A stretch of 6,684 nucleotides of DNA from Propionibacteriaceae bacterium (lineage in GTDB: Bacteria; Actinomycetota; Actinomycetes; Propionibacteriales; Propionibacteriaceae): contig JAITSW010000119.1 in the NCBI GenBank assembly GCA_031287505.1, positions 1-6,684 of the forward strand. The letters run 5' to 3'. This document shows positions 1-6,651 of the stretch, piece after piece (position 1 is the stretch's first letter; every line of letters begins with the position of its first letter). The notes under the pieces are model-generated. The model ran no database searches, had not been told where the DNA came from, and saw only the letters and a program-made list of their open reading frames with translations. The position numbers were made by a program, and so were the translations under genes.

Positions 1-1594
1 CTACCAGGCCGTCCAGGTAGTGACTCTCAAATTTGTGAGTGTCGGTCACCATGGTTTCTAGATCACCAATGCCGTAGAGGCTGATGCCTGCCGTAAACAC
101 GTCGGAAGTCGTTAGCCCTTGGAGAGTGGTGTAACCACCTGCCGATCCTCCCTTGATAGAGATACGTTTCGGATCGGCTAACTCGCGTTCTATTAGGTGT
201 TTTACGGCGTTCTCGCAGTCGTAAACGTCGAGCACTCCCCACAAGTCTTTGAGCCGATTGCGGTAGTCGCGGCCATAGCCACTTGAGCCGGAATAGTTCA
301 CATCCAGTACGCCGATACCGCGAGTCGTCCAGAATTGAATAGTGGGCGAATAACCGGGGTCTGAGTAACTGGTTGGCCCTCCGTGGCTCAGGACTTGGAT
401 GGGTGGTAGTTCGTCGTCCAGCCCGGTAAGGTCGCCGTTCTTGGGTGGGTAGTACCAGGCATGGGTAATCCCAGCGTCCCCTTCAAATGAAATCGGTTGA
501 GCTATGGAAACATAGGCTTGCGAGATTCCGGTGTCTTCGTGGCCAAAGATGGGAGTTTGGGTATTGCGTACCCAGTCAACGATGACGTAGGCATTCGGGC
601 GATCATAATAGCCGAAAGTGGCAACGACTTTGGTGCCAGCCGCGCTCACGGTGTTACCGATGGCAACGGTGTCGCTGCGGATGGGTGCCAGATCGGAACC
701 GGCATCGAATACGGAAAGCAGCCCTAGCTTGGCTAGGCCATTTTCATACCACTTGCACACGATCAAGTTGTCATCAATGACACTGTAGGGGGCCGGATTT
801 GGATTCCACATTGGGGCGGCGAAATCGCTGTTCTTGGGATAGAGAGCTTTCGATTCTCCCGATGCGTTCCAACGGAAGAAATTCCAGTAGCCACTCTCGT
901 CGCTCAGATAGATCAGCGAACCATTTGGCGTCCATTGTGGGTAGACGTTGGACGCCCAAGAAGTGACGACCTTGCGTTGCTCCGGGTGCGCTAAAGGTGC
1001 AACGACGATACTGGTTTCGTCCCAAGGCATATTCGGATGATCCCATTCCACCCAGGCGAGTTGGCCGGTGGCGCTCAGAGTTGGGGAGGCGTAGAAGTCT
1101 GCGCCAGAGGCGATGACGGTGACTTCACCGGTAACCAAGTCAACACTGATGATCGCTTGCTGGGCTTCCTGATTGGGACGATGCTCTTCGCGAACTGCCA
1201 ACACCAGGCCGTCCTTGGGGAAGATGCTCTGTGAGCCATACCGAAAGGTGTCGTCGCTGGCAGCCAGCAGCCGATCTTCACCGTTGCTGAGCACTCGAAG
1301 GTCACCTGCGGGCCAATCAGAATAGGTCACGATGCCGCCACTGGCCGCCCAGTCGCCGCCACCATATTCGTTGATGGAACTGCGCACTGAACGCTTGGGG
1401 AGGAGTTCGACGGGGGAGGCGTCGGGTGTTTTGCGAAAGAGCCGCATTCGTCCCCCTTGGGTGGGATCGGGAGCCGAAAAGTAGCAGTCTTCACCGTCCA
1501 TCACGGCAAAGGAAAAGCTCAAACTGACAGAGGCGCCAGCTAAATCAGCGGCTTTGACAGGGGACGGCCAAGAACCATAGGGGAGTGCGCTCAC
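1..1594 (-). CDS. S9 (prolyl oligopeptidase) family serine peptidase, C-terminus cut by window edge
   Basis: I translated an open frame of 531 codons that runs off the left edge without a stop. Residues 1 to about 370 have the look of the S9 beta-propeller domain, which restricts access to the active site. The alpha/beta-hydrolase domain follows, with HGGP (H404), the NYSGSSGYGRDYR motif (433-445) and the nucleophile elbow GGSAGGY with Ser484. The Asp and His of the triad lie in the missing part; family members are usually 600-700 aa. The start is GTG: an in-frame TAG lies four codons upstream, an AGGA sits seven bases before the GTG, and the N-terminus reads PYGSWPSP, as I recall for actinobacterial members. 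There is no signal peptide, so the enzyme is probably cytoplasmic and cleaves short peptides; whether it is a prolyl, acylaminoacyl or dipeptidyl type cannot be told. It lies 42 bases after the lipoprotein gene on the same strand, with no hairpin seen between them, so they may share a transcript. Confidence 0.93.
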   Translation of the reverse strand, partial: MSALPYGSWPSPVKAADLAGASVSLSFSFAVMDGEDCYFSAPDPTQGGRMRLFRKTPDASPVELLPKRSVRSSINEYGGGDWAASGGIVTYSDWPAGDLRVLSNGEDRLLAASDDTFRYGSQSIFPKDGLVLAVREEHRPNQEAQQAIISVDLVTGEVTVIASGADFYASPTLSATGQLAWVEWDHPNMPWDETSIVVAPLAHPEQRKVVTSWASNVYPQWTPNGSLIYLSDESGYWNFFRWNASGESKALYPKNSDFAAPMWNPNPAPYSVIDDNLIVCKWYENGLAKLGLLSVFDAGSDLAPIRSDTVAIGNTVSAAGTKVVATFGYYDRPNAYVIVDWVRNTQTPIFGHEDTGISQAYVSIAQPISFEGDAGITHAWYYPPKNGDLTGLDDELPPIQVLSHGGPTSYSDPGYSPTIQFWTTRGIGVLDVNYSGSSGYGRDYRNRLKDLWGVLDVYDCENAVKHLIERELADPKRISIKGGSAGGYTTLQGLTTSDVFTAGISLYGIGDLETMVTDTHKFESHYLDGLV

Positions 1595-1636
1595 CTGGAC
1601 ATCCTAGTTCAGCGGCCAACAGTTTTGCCTGTGGGG

Positions 1637-3343
1637 CTATTTAGAAGTCAGCGTGGCGAGCGCGGCCTGGGCCAACGCGGCGGCTGCCTTTTCCCTGAAT
1701 GCGGCCGAGGAAAGGAGCTTCGCATCCGACGAATGCCGCATGTTGCCCATCTCCATCATGATTCCAGGCGTGTTCTTGAGAAGGTTTAGGGTGGCGATGT
1801 CGCTGCGCGGGCTCAGCCCGGTGCCTTTGCCGATGTAAGTGGATACCGGCATAGCGGTGGCTGCCTTGAGGCTGTCTCTCGCATTTTTGGCCAAGGTCCG
1901 AGACCGCTTCTCCGTTTTTTGGCCGCCTGCCATGGCAGTGGAGATGATGATGTGAAATCCCCTTGCCTTCTTGGAGTAGCTGCCGTCGGCATGGATGGAG
2001 ATCAGCAGGTCCGCTTTGCTGTCGTTCGCCACTTGAGCCCGTTTGTTAACACATGGGCCTAGCCCGTTATCGTTTTGCCTTGTCAAGAGCACTTTTGCGC
2101 CCAGGCTCTCGAGTTTGCGTTTGAGCAGTTTCGACTGTTCCCAGGTGTAGGCGTGTTCGGGGTATCCGGAGTTGGCGGCTGTTCCGGAGCTGTTGCAAGC
2201 CTTTTTCTTGCCGTTTCCGGCCGGAACCTTCTTTGTGTTGAACGATTTACGGTACTTTCCGTTGTGTCCGGGGTCTACTACGATCACTTTCCCGGCAAGC
2301 GCAGCGGCGGTCTTTTTCGAAACGGCGGGAACCGACTGGGTGCCAGGTAATGGTCGGAGTTTGGCTTGAAGCTTGGTCAAAATGGACTTCGTCAGGCCCA
2401 ATCCTTTTGACAGGTATTTGTCGATGCTGCCGTATTTGGCTGTTGCCGCTTGAAATCCGGCCTCTAAGTACGAGGCGTCAAGTCGGAGCAGTTCAAGCTT
2501 TGCATCTGCGGCTTTCTTTCCGCTGCGTTTTTCGACTTTGGCGTATCCGGCGGCGATTTGGTCTTTGCGGTATTTGTTGGAGAGCAGGAATTCGGTGATG
2601 ATATCGCCACGTTCTGCTCCGGCAACGGTCTGCAGTAACGCAGATGTCCAGCCAGTGCGGTCTTTGCCTTCCGCGCAGTGGATTATGACCGCGCCGTCAG
2701 CTTTGGCGATTTTGGTGAGAAGCTCGGCGATCTTTGCCCGCTGTTTTGAATTATTGACGAAATTCTCATACATGATCCGCATATGTTCTTGTGCGTCTGC
2801 CACTGATTTGGCGGTGAATGGCGGGGTGGCGTTCACCGCAAAGATATTGACCCTGGTGTTCTTGGCACCTGGGACACTCGGATCTGGACTGCCCTTGATG
2901 ACAGCGGGAGTGCGCAAATCGAATATCTCGCTCACACCTGCCGCCTTCAGTTTCTTTTTGTCGGCGGCGGTTATGCCATTCAACTTTGCGGAGCGATAGA
3001 CCACCCCTTTTGCCATGTGGGTGCCATCTGGAAGCTCCAACCCTTCGCCGCTTCCGCCCACGTCGCGAAAATTCACGACGCTTTTGATTACAAGATCGGG
3101 GACGGTGGTTTTAGGCGGAGTCGTTGATGGCGGAGTCGGTGATGGCGACGCCGGTGTTGGTGGAGTGGGCGTGGGGGTTGTGGTGGCAGAAGGCGACGGA
3201 GAGGGAAATGCCGCGGTGGGGGTAGGCGGTGTGCTGGCACTAAGAGGGGAGGTTGTAGCACAACCCGACACGAACAGGGTTGTGGAAACAAGCACTGCTC
3301 CAAGTTGGCCAATCAGCACCCCGATGGATTTCAACTTCTTCAT
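1637..3343 (-). CDS. Lipoprotein with MptpB-like phosphatase domain fused to N-acetylmuramoyl-L-alanine amidase (Amidase_3)
   Basis: The predicted protein has 568 aa. It begins with a basic N-terminus (MKKLKS), a hydrophobic stretch and the lipobox VSGC (Cys28), so it should be lipid-anchored on the outer face of the membrane. A Pro/Thr/Ser linker spans about residues 30-83. The phosphatase domain (about 85-330) has NFRDVGG (91-97), FDLRTP and the P-loop HCAEGKDRTGW, with nucleophile Cys223, likely general acid Asp228 and Arg229. This matches the Y_phosphatase3 family of M. tuberculosis PtpB. The amidase domain (about 350-568) starts at VIVVDPGHNG. Its zinc ligands would be His360, Glu396 (GYPEH) and His451 (SIHADG), with catalytic Glu531 (MEMGN); Cys383 and Cys431 could form a disulfide. 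It resembles Rv3717/Ami1, which cuts the bond between MurNAc and L-Ala in peptidoglycan. No peptidoglycan-binding domain is seen. The in-frame GTG at 3382 is less likely because the ATG has a GGGG ribosome site six bases upstream. All key residues are present, so both domains could be active; the phosphatase substrate is unknown. Confidence 0.93.
   Translation of the reverse strand: MKKLKSIGVLIGQLGAVLVSTTLFVSGCATTSPLSASTPPTPTAAFPSPSPSATTTPTPTPPTPASPSPTPPSTTPPKTTVPDLVIKSVVNFRDVGGSGEGLELPDGTHMAKGVVYRSAKLNGITAADKKKLKAAGVSEIFDLRTPAVIKGSPDPSVPGAKNTRVNIFAVNATPPFTAKSVADAQEHMRIMYENFVNNSKQRAKIAELLTKIAKADGAVIIHCAEGKDRTGWTSALLQTVAGAERGDIITEFLLSNKYRKDQIAAGYAKVEKRSGKKAADAKLELLRLDASYLEAGFQAATAKYGSIDKYLSKGLGLTKSILTKLQAKLRPLPGTQSVPAVSKKTAAALAGKVIVVDPGHNGKYRKSFNTKKVPAGNGKKKACNSSGTAANSGYPEHAYTWEQSKLLKRKLESLGAKVLLTRQNDNGLGPCVNKRAQVANDSKADLLISIHADGSYSKKARGFHIIISTAMAGGQKTEKRSRTLAKNARDSLKAATAMPVSTYIGKGTGLSPRSDIATLNLLKNTPGIMMEMGNMRHSSDAKLLSSAAFREKAAAALAQAALATLTSK
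3114..3158. repeat. 15-bp tandem repeat within the Pro/Ser/Thr linker code
   Basis: Three adjacent 15-bp units are visible on the plus strand: 3114-3128, 3129-3143 and 3144-3158. The first two differ at one base; the third is more diverged. They encode part of the low-complexity Ser/Pro/Thr linker of the lipoprotein. The unit is a multiple of three, so gain or loss of a copy would change linker length without a frameshift. Confidence 0.7.
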
Positions 3344-3349
3344 GGGCTG

Positions 3350-3357
3350 CCCCTTTT
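3350..3357 (-). promoter_or_regulatory. Ribosome binding site of the phosphatase-amidase lipoprotein gene
   Basis: On the minus strand the sequence reads AAAAGGGG, ending six bases before the ATG at 3343. It supports the MKKLKS start, which also gives a normal lipoprotein signal peptide, over the in-frame GTG 39 bases upstream. Confidence 0.65.
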
Positions 3358-3486
3358 TGGGATTTGCAAGACCGTTAAACACGCCAACCCGCCTAGGATA
3401 TTACATATCTCATTGGACTGGGGTCGCTTGGTCTGGGGCTACGAGGTGTTGGGGGATTCAAGTTGGTCAAGGCGGCAGATCTTGTC

Positions 3487-3494
3487 AGGAAGGA
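3487..3494 (+). promoter_or_regulatory. Ribosome binding site of tdk
   Basis: AGGAAGGA lies five bases before the ATG at 3500. It is the strongest Shine-Dalgarno match I see in the window. It fixes the start at MAKLYF, directly before the P-loop as expected for thymidine kinases, and argues against the long in-frame extension that begins at 3305. Confidence 0.8.
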
Positions 3495-3499
3495 CGGCA

Positions 3500-4117
3500 A
3501 TGGCAAAGCTTTACTTTAGGTATGGCCCGATGGGGTCGGGGAAGTCGGCGCATCTGCTGATCGTGGCGCAGAATTATGCCGATGTCGGCAAACGTGCCTA
3601 CATCGTCAAGCCGGACACCGATACCCGTACTGCTGCCGTGTCGTCGCGAATTCCAGGGGTGGAAGCCATGGCGGATTATGTGGCGCAGCTAAGCGATAAC
3701 CTCTATGACGTTATTGCGGCAGAACTTGCCGGTGAAAACGACCCAATAGCCTGTATTTTGGTGGACGAGGCGCAGTGGATTTCCCGTCAGCAGGTTAACG
3801 ACCTCTTCTTGGTGGCTACGAAGCTGAACATCCCGGTGATCGGCTATGGCTTGCGCACGGATTATCAGGCCGAAGAGTGGGAAGGCGCAGTGCGGTGGTT
3901 AGCCTTGGCGCAGCTTGAGGAACTCAAGATGATCTGCCGGTGCAATCGCAAAGCCACCCTTACCGGGCGAAAAAACGCCGAGGGCGAATTCATTCCCTCC
4001 GACTTCGATGAAAACAACCAAGTCGTCATGGGCGGTAGTGAGTCATATGAGGCGCTTTGCCCCATCCATTACCTGGAATGGGTGGGGGAGGCGCGCTTCC
4101 GCCGTCCCCAGAAATAA
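3500..4117 (+). CDS. tdk: Thymidine kinase (type II, Tdk family)
   Basis: This 205-aa protein should phosphorylate thymidine to dTMP with ATP in the cytoplasm, the salvage route for dTTP. It has the P-loop GPMGSGKS (9-16), a Walker B-like DEAQW (89-93) with Glu90 as the expected catalytic base, and the lid and nucleoside-binding region around YGLRTDYQ (116-123). A zinc site is formed by CRC (Cys146, Cys148) followed by RKAT, plus Cys187 and His190 in the C-terminal CPIHY motif. Length and motif order fit the bacterial type II family. The Trp in DEAQW replaces the more usual Phe. The open frame extends 65 codons further upstream, but that stretch has no family similarity and runs antisense to the lipoprotein start. 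The stop lies four bases from that of the convergent DUF7455 gene. No hairpin terminator fits between them. Confidence 0.96.
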   Translation: MAKLYFRYGPMGSGKSAHLLIVAQNYADVGKRAYIVKPDTDTRTAAVSSRIPGVEAMADYVAQLSDNLYDVIAAELAGENDPIACILVDEAQWISRQQVNDLFLVATKLNIPVIGYGLRTDYQAEEWEGAVRWLALAQLEELKMICRCNRKATLTGRKNAEGEFIPSDFDENNQVVMGGSESYEALCPIHYLEWVGEARFRRPQK

Positions 4118-4121
4118 GCCG

Positions 4122-4337
4122 CTAAACAGCTGCCCGATCGGTCTCGTCGTGAATGCGCAGCGCGATCTCGCGAAGTTTCTTAGAGTGGGCTTGATTGTGG
4201 TGGGCACAGAAGTAGAGTTCGCCGCCGGTGGGCAACACCACCCGCACATAGGCTTGGGCGCCGCAACGGTCGCAGCGATGCGCTTTCGTCAGGGTTTCAA
4301 ACATCTCAGTAGTCATATCTTTCGCTCGCTTGTGCAT
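4122..4337 (-). CDS. DUF7455 small zinc-ribbon-like protein
   Basis: This 71-aa protein has a Cys pair in HRCDRCGAQAYVRV (Cys22, Cys25) and a second ligand cluster in YFCAHH (Cys44, His46, His47). It ends in a charged tail with HDETDR. This is the pattern I know as DUF7455, a small actinobacterial family of unknown function that probably binds one zinc ion. No signal peptide or membrane segment is seen, so it should be cytoplasmic. In Streptomyces a protein of this kind is found beside the second gyrB/parE gene, as I recall, and the same arrangement is seen here with parE divergent. The start is chosen at the ATG at 4337 because AAAAGG lies five bases before it. The GTG at 4343 overlaps that site, and a later ATG at 4316 has only a weak site. 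No function can be assigned. Confidence 0.85.
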   Translation of the reverse strand: MHKRAKDMTTEMFETLTKAHRCDRCGAQAYVRVVLPTGGELYFCAHHNQAHSKKLREIALRIHDETDRAAV

Positions 4338-4342
4338 AGTCA

Positions 4343-4348
4343 CCTTTT
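4343..4348 (-). promoter_or_regulatory. Ribosome binding site deciding the DUF7455 start
   Basis: On the minus strand AAAAGG ends five bases before the ATG at 4337. Its last G is also the first base of the in-frame GTG at 4343, which therefore cannot be served by this site. Confidence 0.55.
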
Positions 4349-4575
4349 ACAAATCCCAACAATTCGCTTCGTTGGTTTATTCCCAAGATCCTTTCCGTGT
4401 TCCGATCTGCTCTCATGAAGTGTACGCGGTGTGAGATGCTCTGGGTACCCTGAACCATCCCTGATATGGAACAGTCGCAAAACCGTAACGCGGATGTCGC
4501 ATTTCGCTGGCGAACGCCGGCATTGATCTCGAGCTTCCCACAACTACGAGCTGGTAGCCGATATCCTTATTCCTC
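4349..4575. other. Divergent intergenic region between DUF7455 and parE
   Basis: I find no credible gene in this stretch. The only open frame of note, on the minus strand at 4340-4543, has no recognisable motif. The region holds a short inverted repeat, CCAAC (4356-4360) and GTTGG (4371-4375) with a 10-base loop, in the leader side of DUF7455. It also holds an 8-bp palindrome GGGTACCC (4443-4450). It presumably carries the promoters of both flanking genes. Neither repeat is long enough to call an operator or terminator. Confidence 0.4.
4539..4575 (+). promoter_or_regulatory. Candidate promoter for a leaderless parE transcript
   Basis: TATCCT (4562-4567) fits the actinobacterial TAnnnT -10 pattern and ends eight bases before the GTG start. 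Transcription would then begin at or within a base or two of the start codon. CACAAC (4539-4544), 17 bases upstream, is a weak -35. No Shine-Dalgarno sequence lies before the GTG, which fits a leaderless mRNA. Confidence 0.4.
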
Positions 4576-6651
4576 GTGACCCCCTTGAAAAAGCCCGCCG
4601 ATAGTAGGGATTACGAGGCTCGGCACTTACTCGTGCTGGAAGGTTTAGAGGCTGTGCGCAAGCGTCCAGCCATGTACATCGGTTCTACAGACACCCGCGG
4701 CCTGATGCACTGCCTGTGGGAGATAATCGATAATTCCGTGGACGAAGCCCTGGCGGGTTCGGGCAAGCTTATTACGGCCCGGTTAGAGCATGATGGTTCT
4801 ATCGTCGTAATCGACAACGGACGGGGCATCCCGGTGGATATCGAGCCTAAGACTGGCTTGACAGGTGTCGAGGTGGTCTTTACCAAGCTACATGCGGGCG
4901 GCAAATTCGGCGCTGGATCATATAACGCGGCCGGCGGCTTGCACGGCGTCGGCGCTTCGGTGGTCAATGCCCTCTCCGCCAGGCTGGACGTTGAGGTGGA
5001 TCGAAACGGCGCCACCCACACCATGAGTTTCCGTCGGGGGGTGCCCGGTGTTTTTGCCGGTGAGGGGCCGGACGCGCCTTTCACCCCTGGCAATGCGCTG
5101 CGCAAGGTCGGCAAGGTTGCCAAGGGTGTCACCGGCACCAGGGTGCGATATTGGCCAGATCGGCAGATTTTTCTCAAAGACGCGCAGCTAAGCTATCGCC
5201 GCCTGACGGACAGAGCTCGCCAGACGGCCTTCTTGGTGCCTGGCCTACAGCTCGACATTGTGGATTCGCGCGCGGAAGGGGAAGTTAGAGAATCCTTCCG
5301 TTTTGACGGCGGCATCTCCGAGTTCTGCGAGTATCTTGCTCCCGATGCGTCCGTTACCGACATCATCCGCATTCAGGGAAGCGACGGGTTTACCGAGACC
5401 GTCCCGATGCTGGACGACAACAATGCCATGACGCCGACCGATGTGGAACGGACACTGGATGTCGACATCGCGATCCGCTGGGGGAACGGCTACGACACCA
5501 CTGCCAGGTCATTTGTGAATATTATCGCCACTCCCAAAGGCGGTACCCATGTGTCTGGCTTCGAACGTGGGCTGACTAGGGCTTTTGCGAAGTCGCTCGA
5601 AGGCACGCGCATCCTCAAGGCTGGTGAGGAAGTCATCAAAGAGGACATCCTCGAAGGTTTGACCGCCGTGGTGACTGTGCGTCTTGCCGAGCCTCAATTT
5701 GAAGGCCAGACGAAGGAAGTCCTTGGCACGCCGCCGGTCTCGCGGCTGGTGGCAAAGATCGTGGAAGACCAGCTCGGTGAATACCTAACCTCCACCAAGC
5801 CATCCGTTCGGCCGTTAGCGCGCGCCGTGATGGAGAAAGTGGTGGGAGCATCCCGCACCCGGGTGCAGGCCCGCGCCCACAAAGAGGCGCAGCGCCGCAA
5901 GAATGCCCTGCAGACTTCGTCGCTGCCCGCCAAACTGGCCGACTGCCGCTCTACCGATCTGGATCGTTCCGAGTTGTTTATCGTCGAAGGTAATTCGGCG
6001 TTGGGAACGGCCAAGATGGCTCGGAACTCCGAATTTCAGGCGCTGCTGCCGATTCGCGGCAAGATCTTGAATGTGCAAAAGGCGTCGGTGGGGGACATGC
6101 TCAAGAACGTCGAATGCACGTCCATCATCCAAGTGGTCGGTGCCGGCTCCGGACGTTCGTTCGACATTGACCAGGCTCGCTACGCCAAAATCATTTTCAT
6201 GGCGGACGCCGACGCCGACGGCTCCCACATCCGCTGCCTGCTGGCCACGTTGTTCTTCAAGTACATGCGCCCAATGCTGGAAAAGGGACGGGTCTATACG
6301 GCGGTGCCGCCGCTACACCGCTTCGAGCTGATCAACCCCAAGAAGGGCTTCGAGAAGTTCGTCTACACCTATTCCGATGCCGAATACCAGCGCAAACTAG
6401 CCGAGCTGACGAAAAAGGGGCAGAAATTCAAGGAGCCGCAGCGTTACAAAGGCCTGGGTGAGATGGACGCCGACCAGTTGGCCCAAACGACCATGAACCC
6501 GCGCTTCCGCACCCTGCGCCGCATCACCATTGACGAGGCGGAAGCCGCCGAAGCCGTCTTTGAAAAGCTAATGGGCAATGAGGTGGCACCTCGCAAAGAG
6601 TTCATCATCGAAGGTGCCTATTCGCTGGATTCAGACCGCATCGATCTGTAA
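4576..6651 (+). CDS. parE: DNA topoisomerase IV subunit B / GyrB-type ATPase subunit
   Basis: This 691-aa type IIA topoisomerase ATPase subunit pairs with a ParC/GyrA-type subunit, not in the window, to pass DNA strands using ATP. The GHKL ATPase domain has RKRPAMYIG (28-36), WEIIDNSVDEALAG with Glu49 and Asn53, DNGRGIP (80-86) and the glycine-rich GGLHGVGAS (120-128). Arg143 matches the coumarin-contact Arg136 of E. coli GyrB. The transducer has QTK (378-380). The TOPRIM domain has Glu471 in EGNSA, the metal-binding DADADG (Asp544, 546, 548) and the C-terminal YKGLGEM (624-630). I favour parE over gyrB because of RGLMHCLWEII, EGxSALGTAK and the DUF7455 neighbour, a context known for the second, topoisomerase IV-like gene of actinobacteria. 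Residue 473 is Asn where Asp is usual. The GTG start is the first possible in frame, since a TAG lies at 4555; a TTG at 4585 is the only close alternative. No ribosome site is seen before either. The gene is complete and intact. Confidence 0.95.
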   Translation: MTPLKKPADSRDYEARHLLVLEGLEAVRKRPAMYIGSTDTRGLMHCLWEIIDNSVDEALAGSGKLITARLEHDGSIVVIDNGRGIPVDIEPKTGLTGVEVVFTKLHAGGKFGAGSYNAAGGLHGVGASVVNALSARLDVEVDRNGATHTMSFRRGVPGVFAGEGPDAPFTPGNALRKVGKVAKGVTGTRVRYWPDRQIFLKDAQLSYRRLTDRARQTAFLVPGLQLDIVDSRAEGEVRESFRFDGGISEFCEYLAPDASVTDIIRIQGSDGFTETVPMLDDNNAMTPTDVERTLDVDIAIRWGNGYDTTARSFVNIIATPKGGTHVSGFERGLTRAFAKSLEGTRILKAGEEVIKEDILEGLTAVVTVRLAEPQFEGQTKEVLGTPPVSRLVAKIVEDQLGEYLTSTKPSVRPLARAVMEKVVGASRTRVQARAHKEAQRRKNALQTSSLPAKLADCRSTDLDRSELFIVEGNSALGTAKMARNSEFQALLPIRGKILNVQKASVGDMLKNVECTSIIQVVGAGSGRSFDIDQARYAKIIFMADADADGSHIRCLLATLFFKYMRPMLEKGRVYTAVPPLHRFELINPKKGFEKFVYTYSDAEYQRKLAELTKKGQKFKEPQRYKGLGEMDADQLAQTTMNPRFRTLRRITIDEAEAAEAVFEKLMGNEVAPRKEFIIEGAYSLDSDRIDL

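Larger units (their letters stand above)
3344..3499. promoter_or_regulatory. Divergent intergenic region between the lipoprotein gene and tdk
   Basis: This 156-bp gap must hold the start signals of two divergent genes unless one is read through from elsewhere. An AT-rich patch at 3394-3410 stands out against the GC-rich surroundings. On the minus strand it contains TAATAT (3403-3398), a possible -10 for the lipoprotein gene, but the matching -35 position (CGACCC) is poor. On the plus strand, TTAAAC (3375-3380) and TATTAC (3399-3404), 18 bases apart, are a weak candidate for tdk. I see no operator-like palindrome. The promoter assignments are guesses from pattern only. Confidence 0.3.

Noticed and set aside
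3088..3312. Minus-strand frame rich in Pro, His, Arg and Leu
   Set aside because: It is an out-of-frame reading of the repetitive linker in the real gene on the same strand.
3344..3382. GTG start at 3382 for the lipoprotein gene (13 extra residues)
   Set aside because: There is no good ribosome site, and it would place extra residues before a normal lipoprotein signal peptide; the ATG at 3343 has GGGG six bases upstream.
3305..3499. A 65-codon in-frame N-terminal extension of thymidine kinase
   Set aside because: It lacks family similarity, overlaps the lipoprotein start in antisense, and the ATG at 3500 has a strong ribosome site and directly precedes the P-loop.
2538..3560. Long plus-strand open frames, including a Gly/Val-rich one at 3015-3560
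   Set aside because: They are antisense to the lipoprotein gene; the Gly/Val richness is only the complement of the Pro/Thr/Ser linker code, and no domain motif is seen.
4356..4375. CCAAC/GTTGG inverted repeat as a regulatory hairpin
   Set aside because: The stem has only five pairs with a 10-base loop and no T-run or extension, so it could easily occur by chance.
4443..4450. GGGTACCC palindrome as an operator
   Set aside because: It is only eight bases, the flanks do not extend the symmetry, and there is no second copy nearby.
4340..4543. 67-codon minus-strand frame filling the intergenic region upstream of parE
   Set aside because: It has no motif, no convincing ribosome site and a composition like non-coding sequence; it also overlaps the DUF7455 start region.
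4561..4653. parE could instead be the canonical gyrB
   Set aside because: The RGLMHCLWEII and EGxSALGTAK motifs and the DUF7455 neighbour fit the second, topoisomerase IV-like subunit; no recF or dnaN-type genes lie upstream. A gyrB label cannot be fully excluded without an alignment.
4611..5177. 188-codon minus-strand open frame
   Set aside because: It lies fully antisense to the conserved ATPase domain of ParE and has no recognisable motif; long antisense frames are expected in GC-rich genes.
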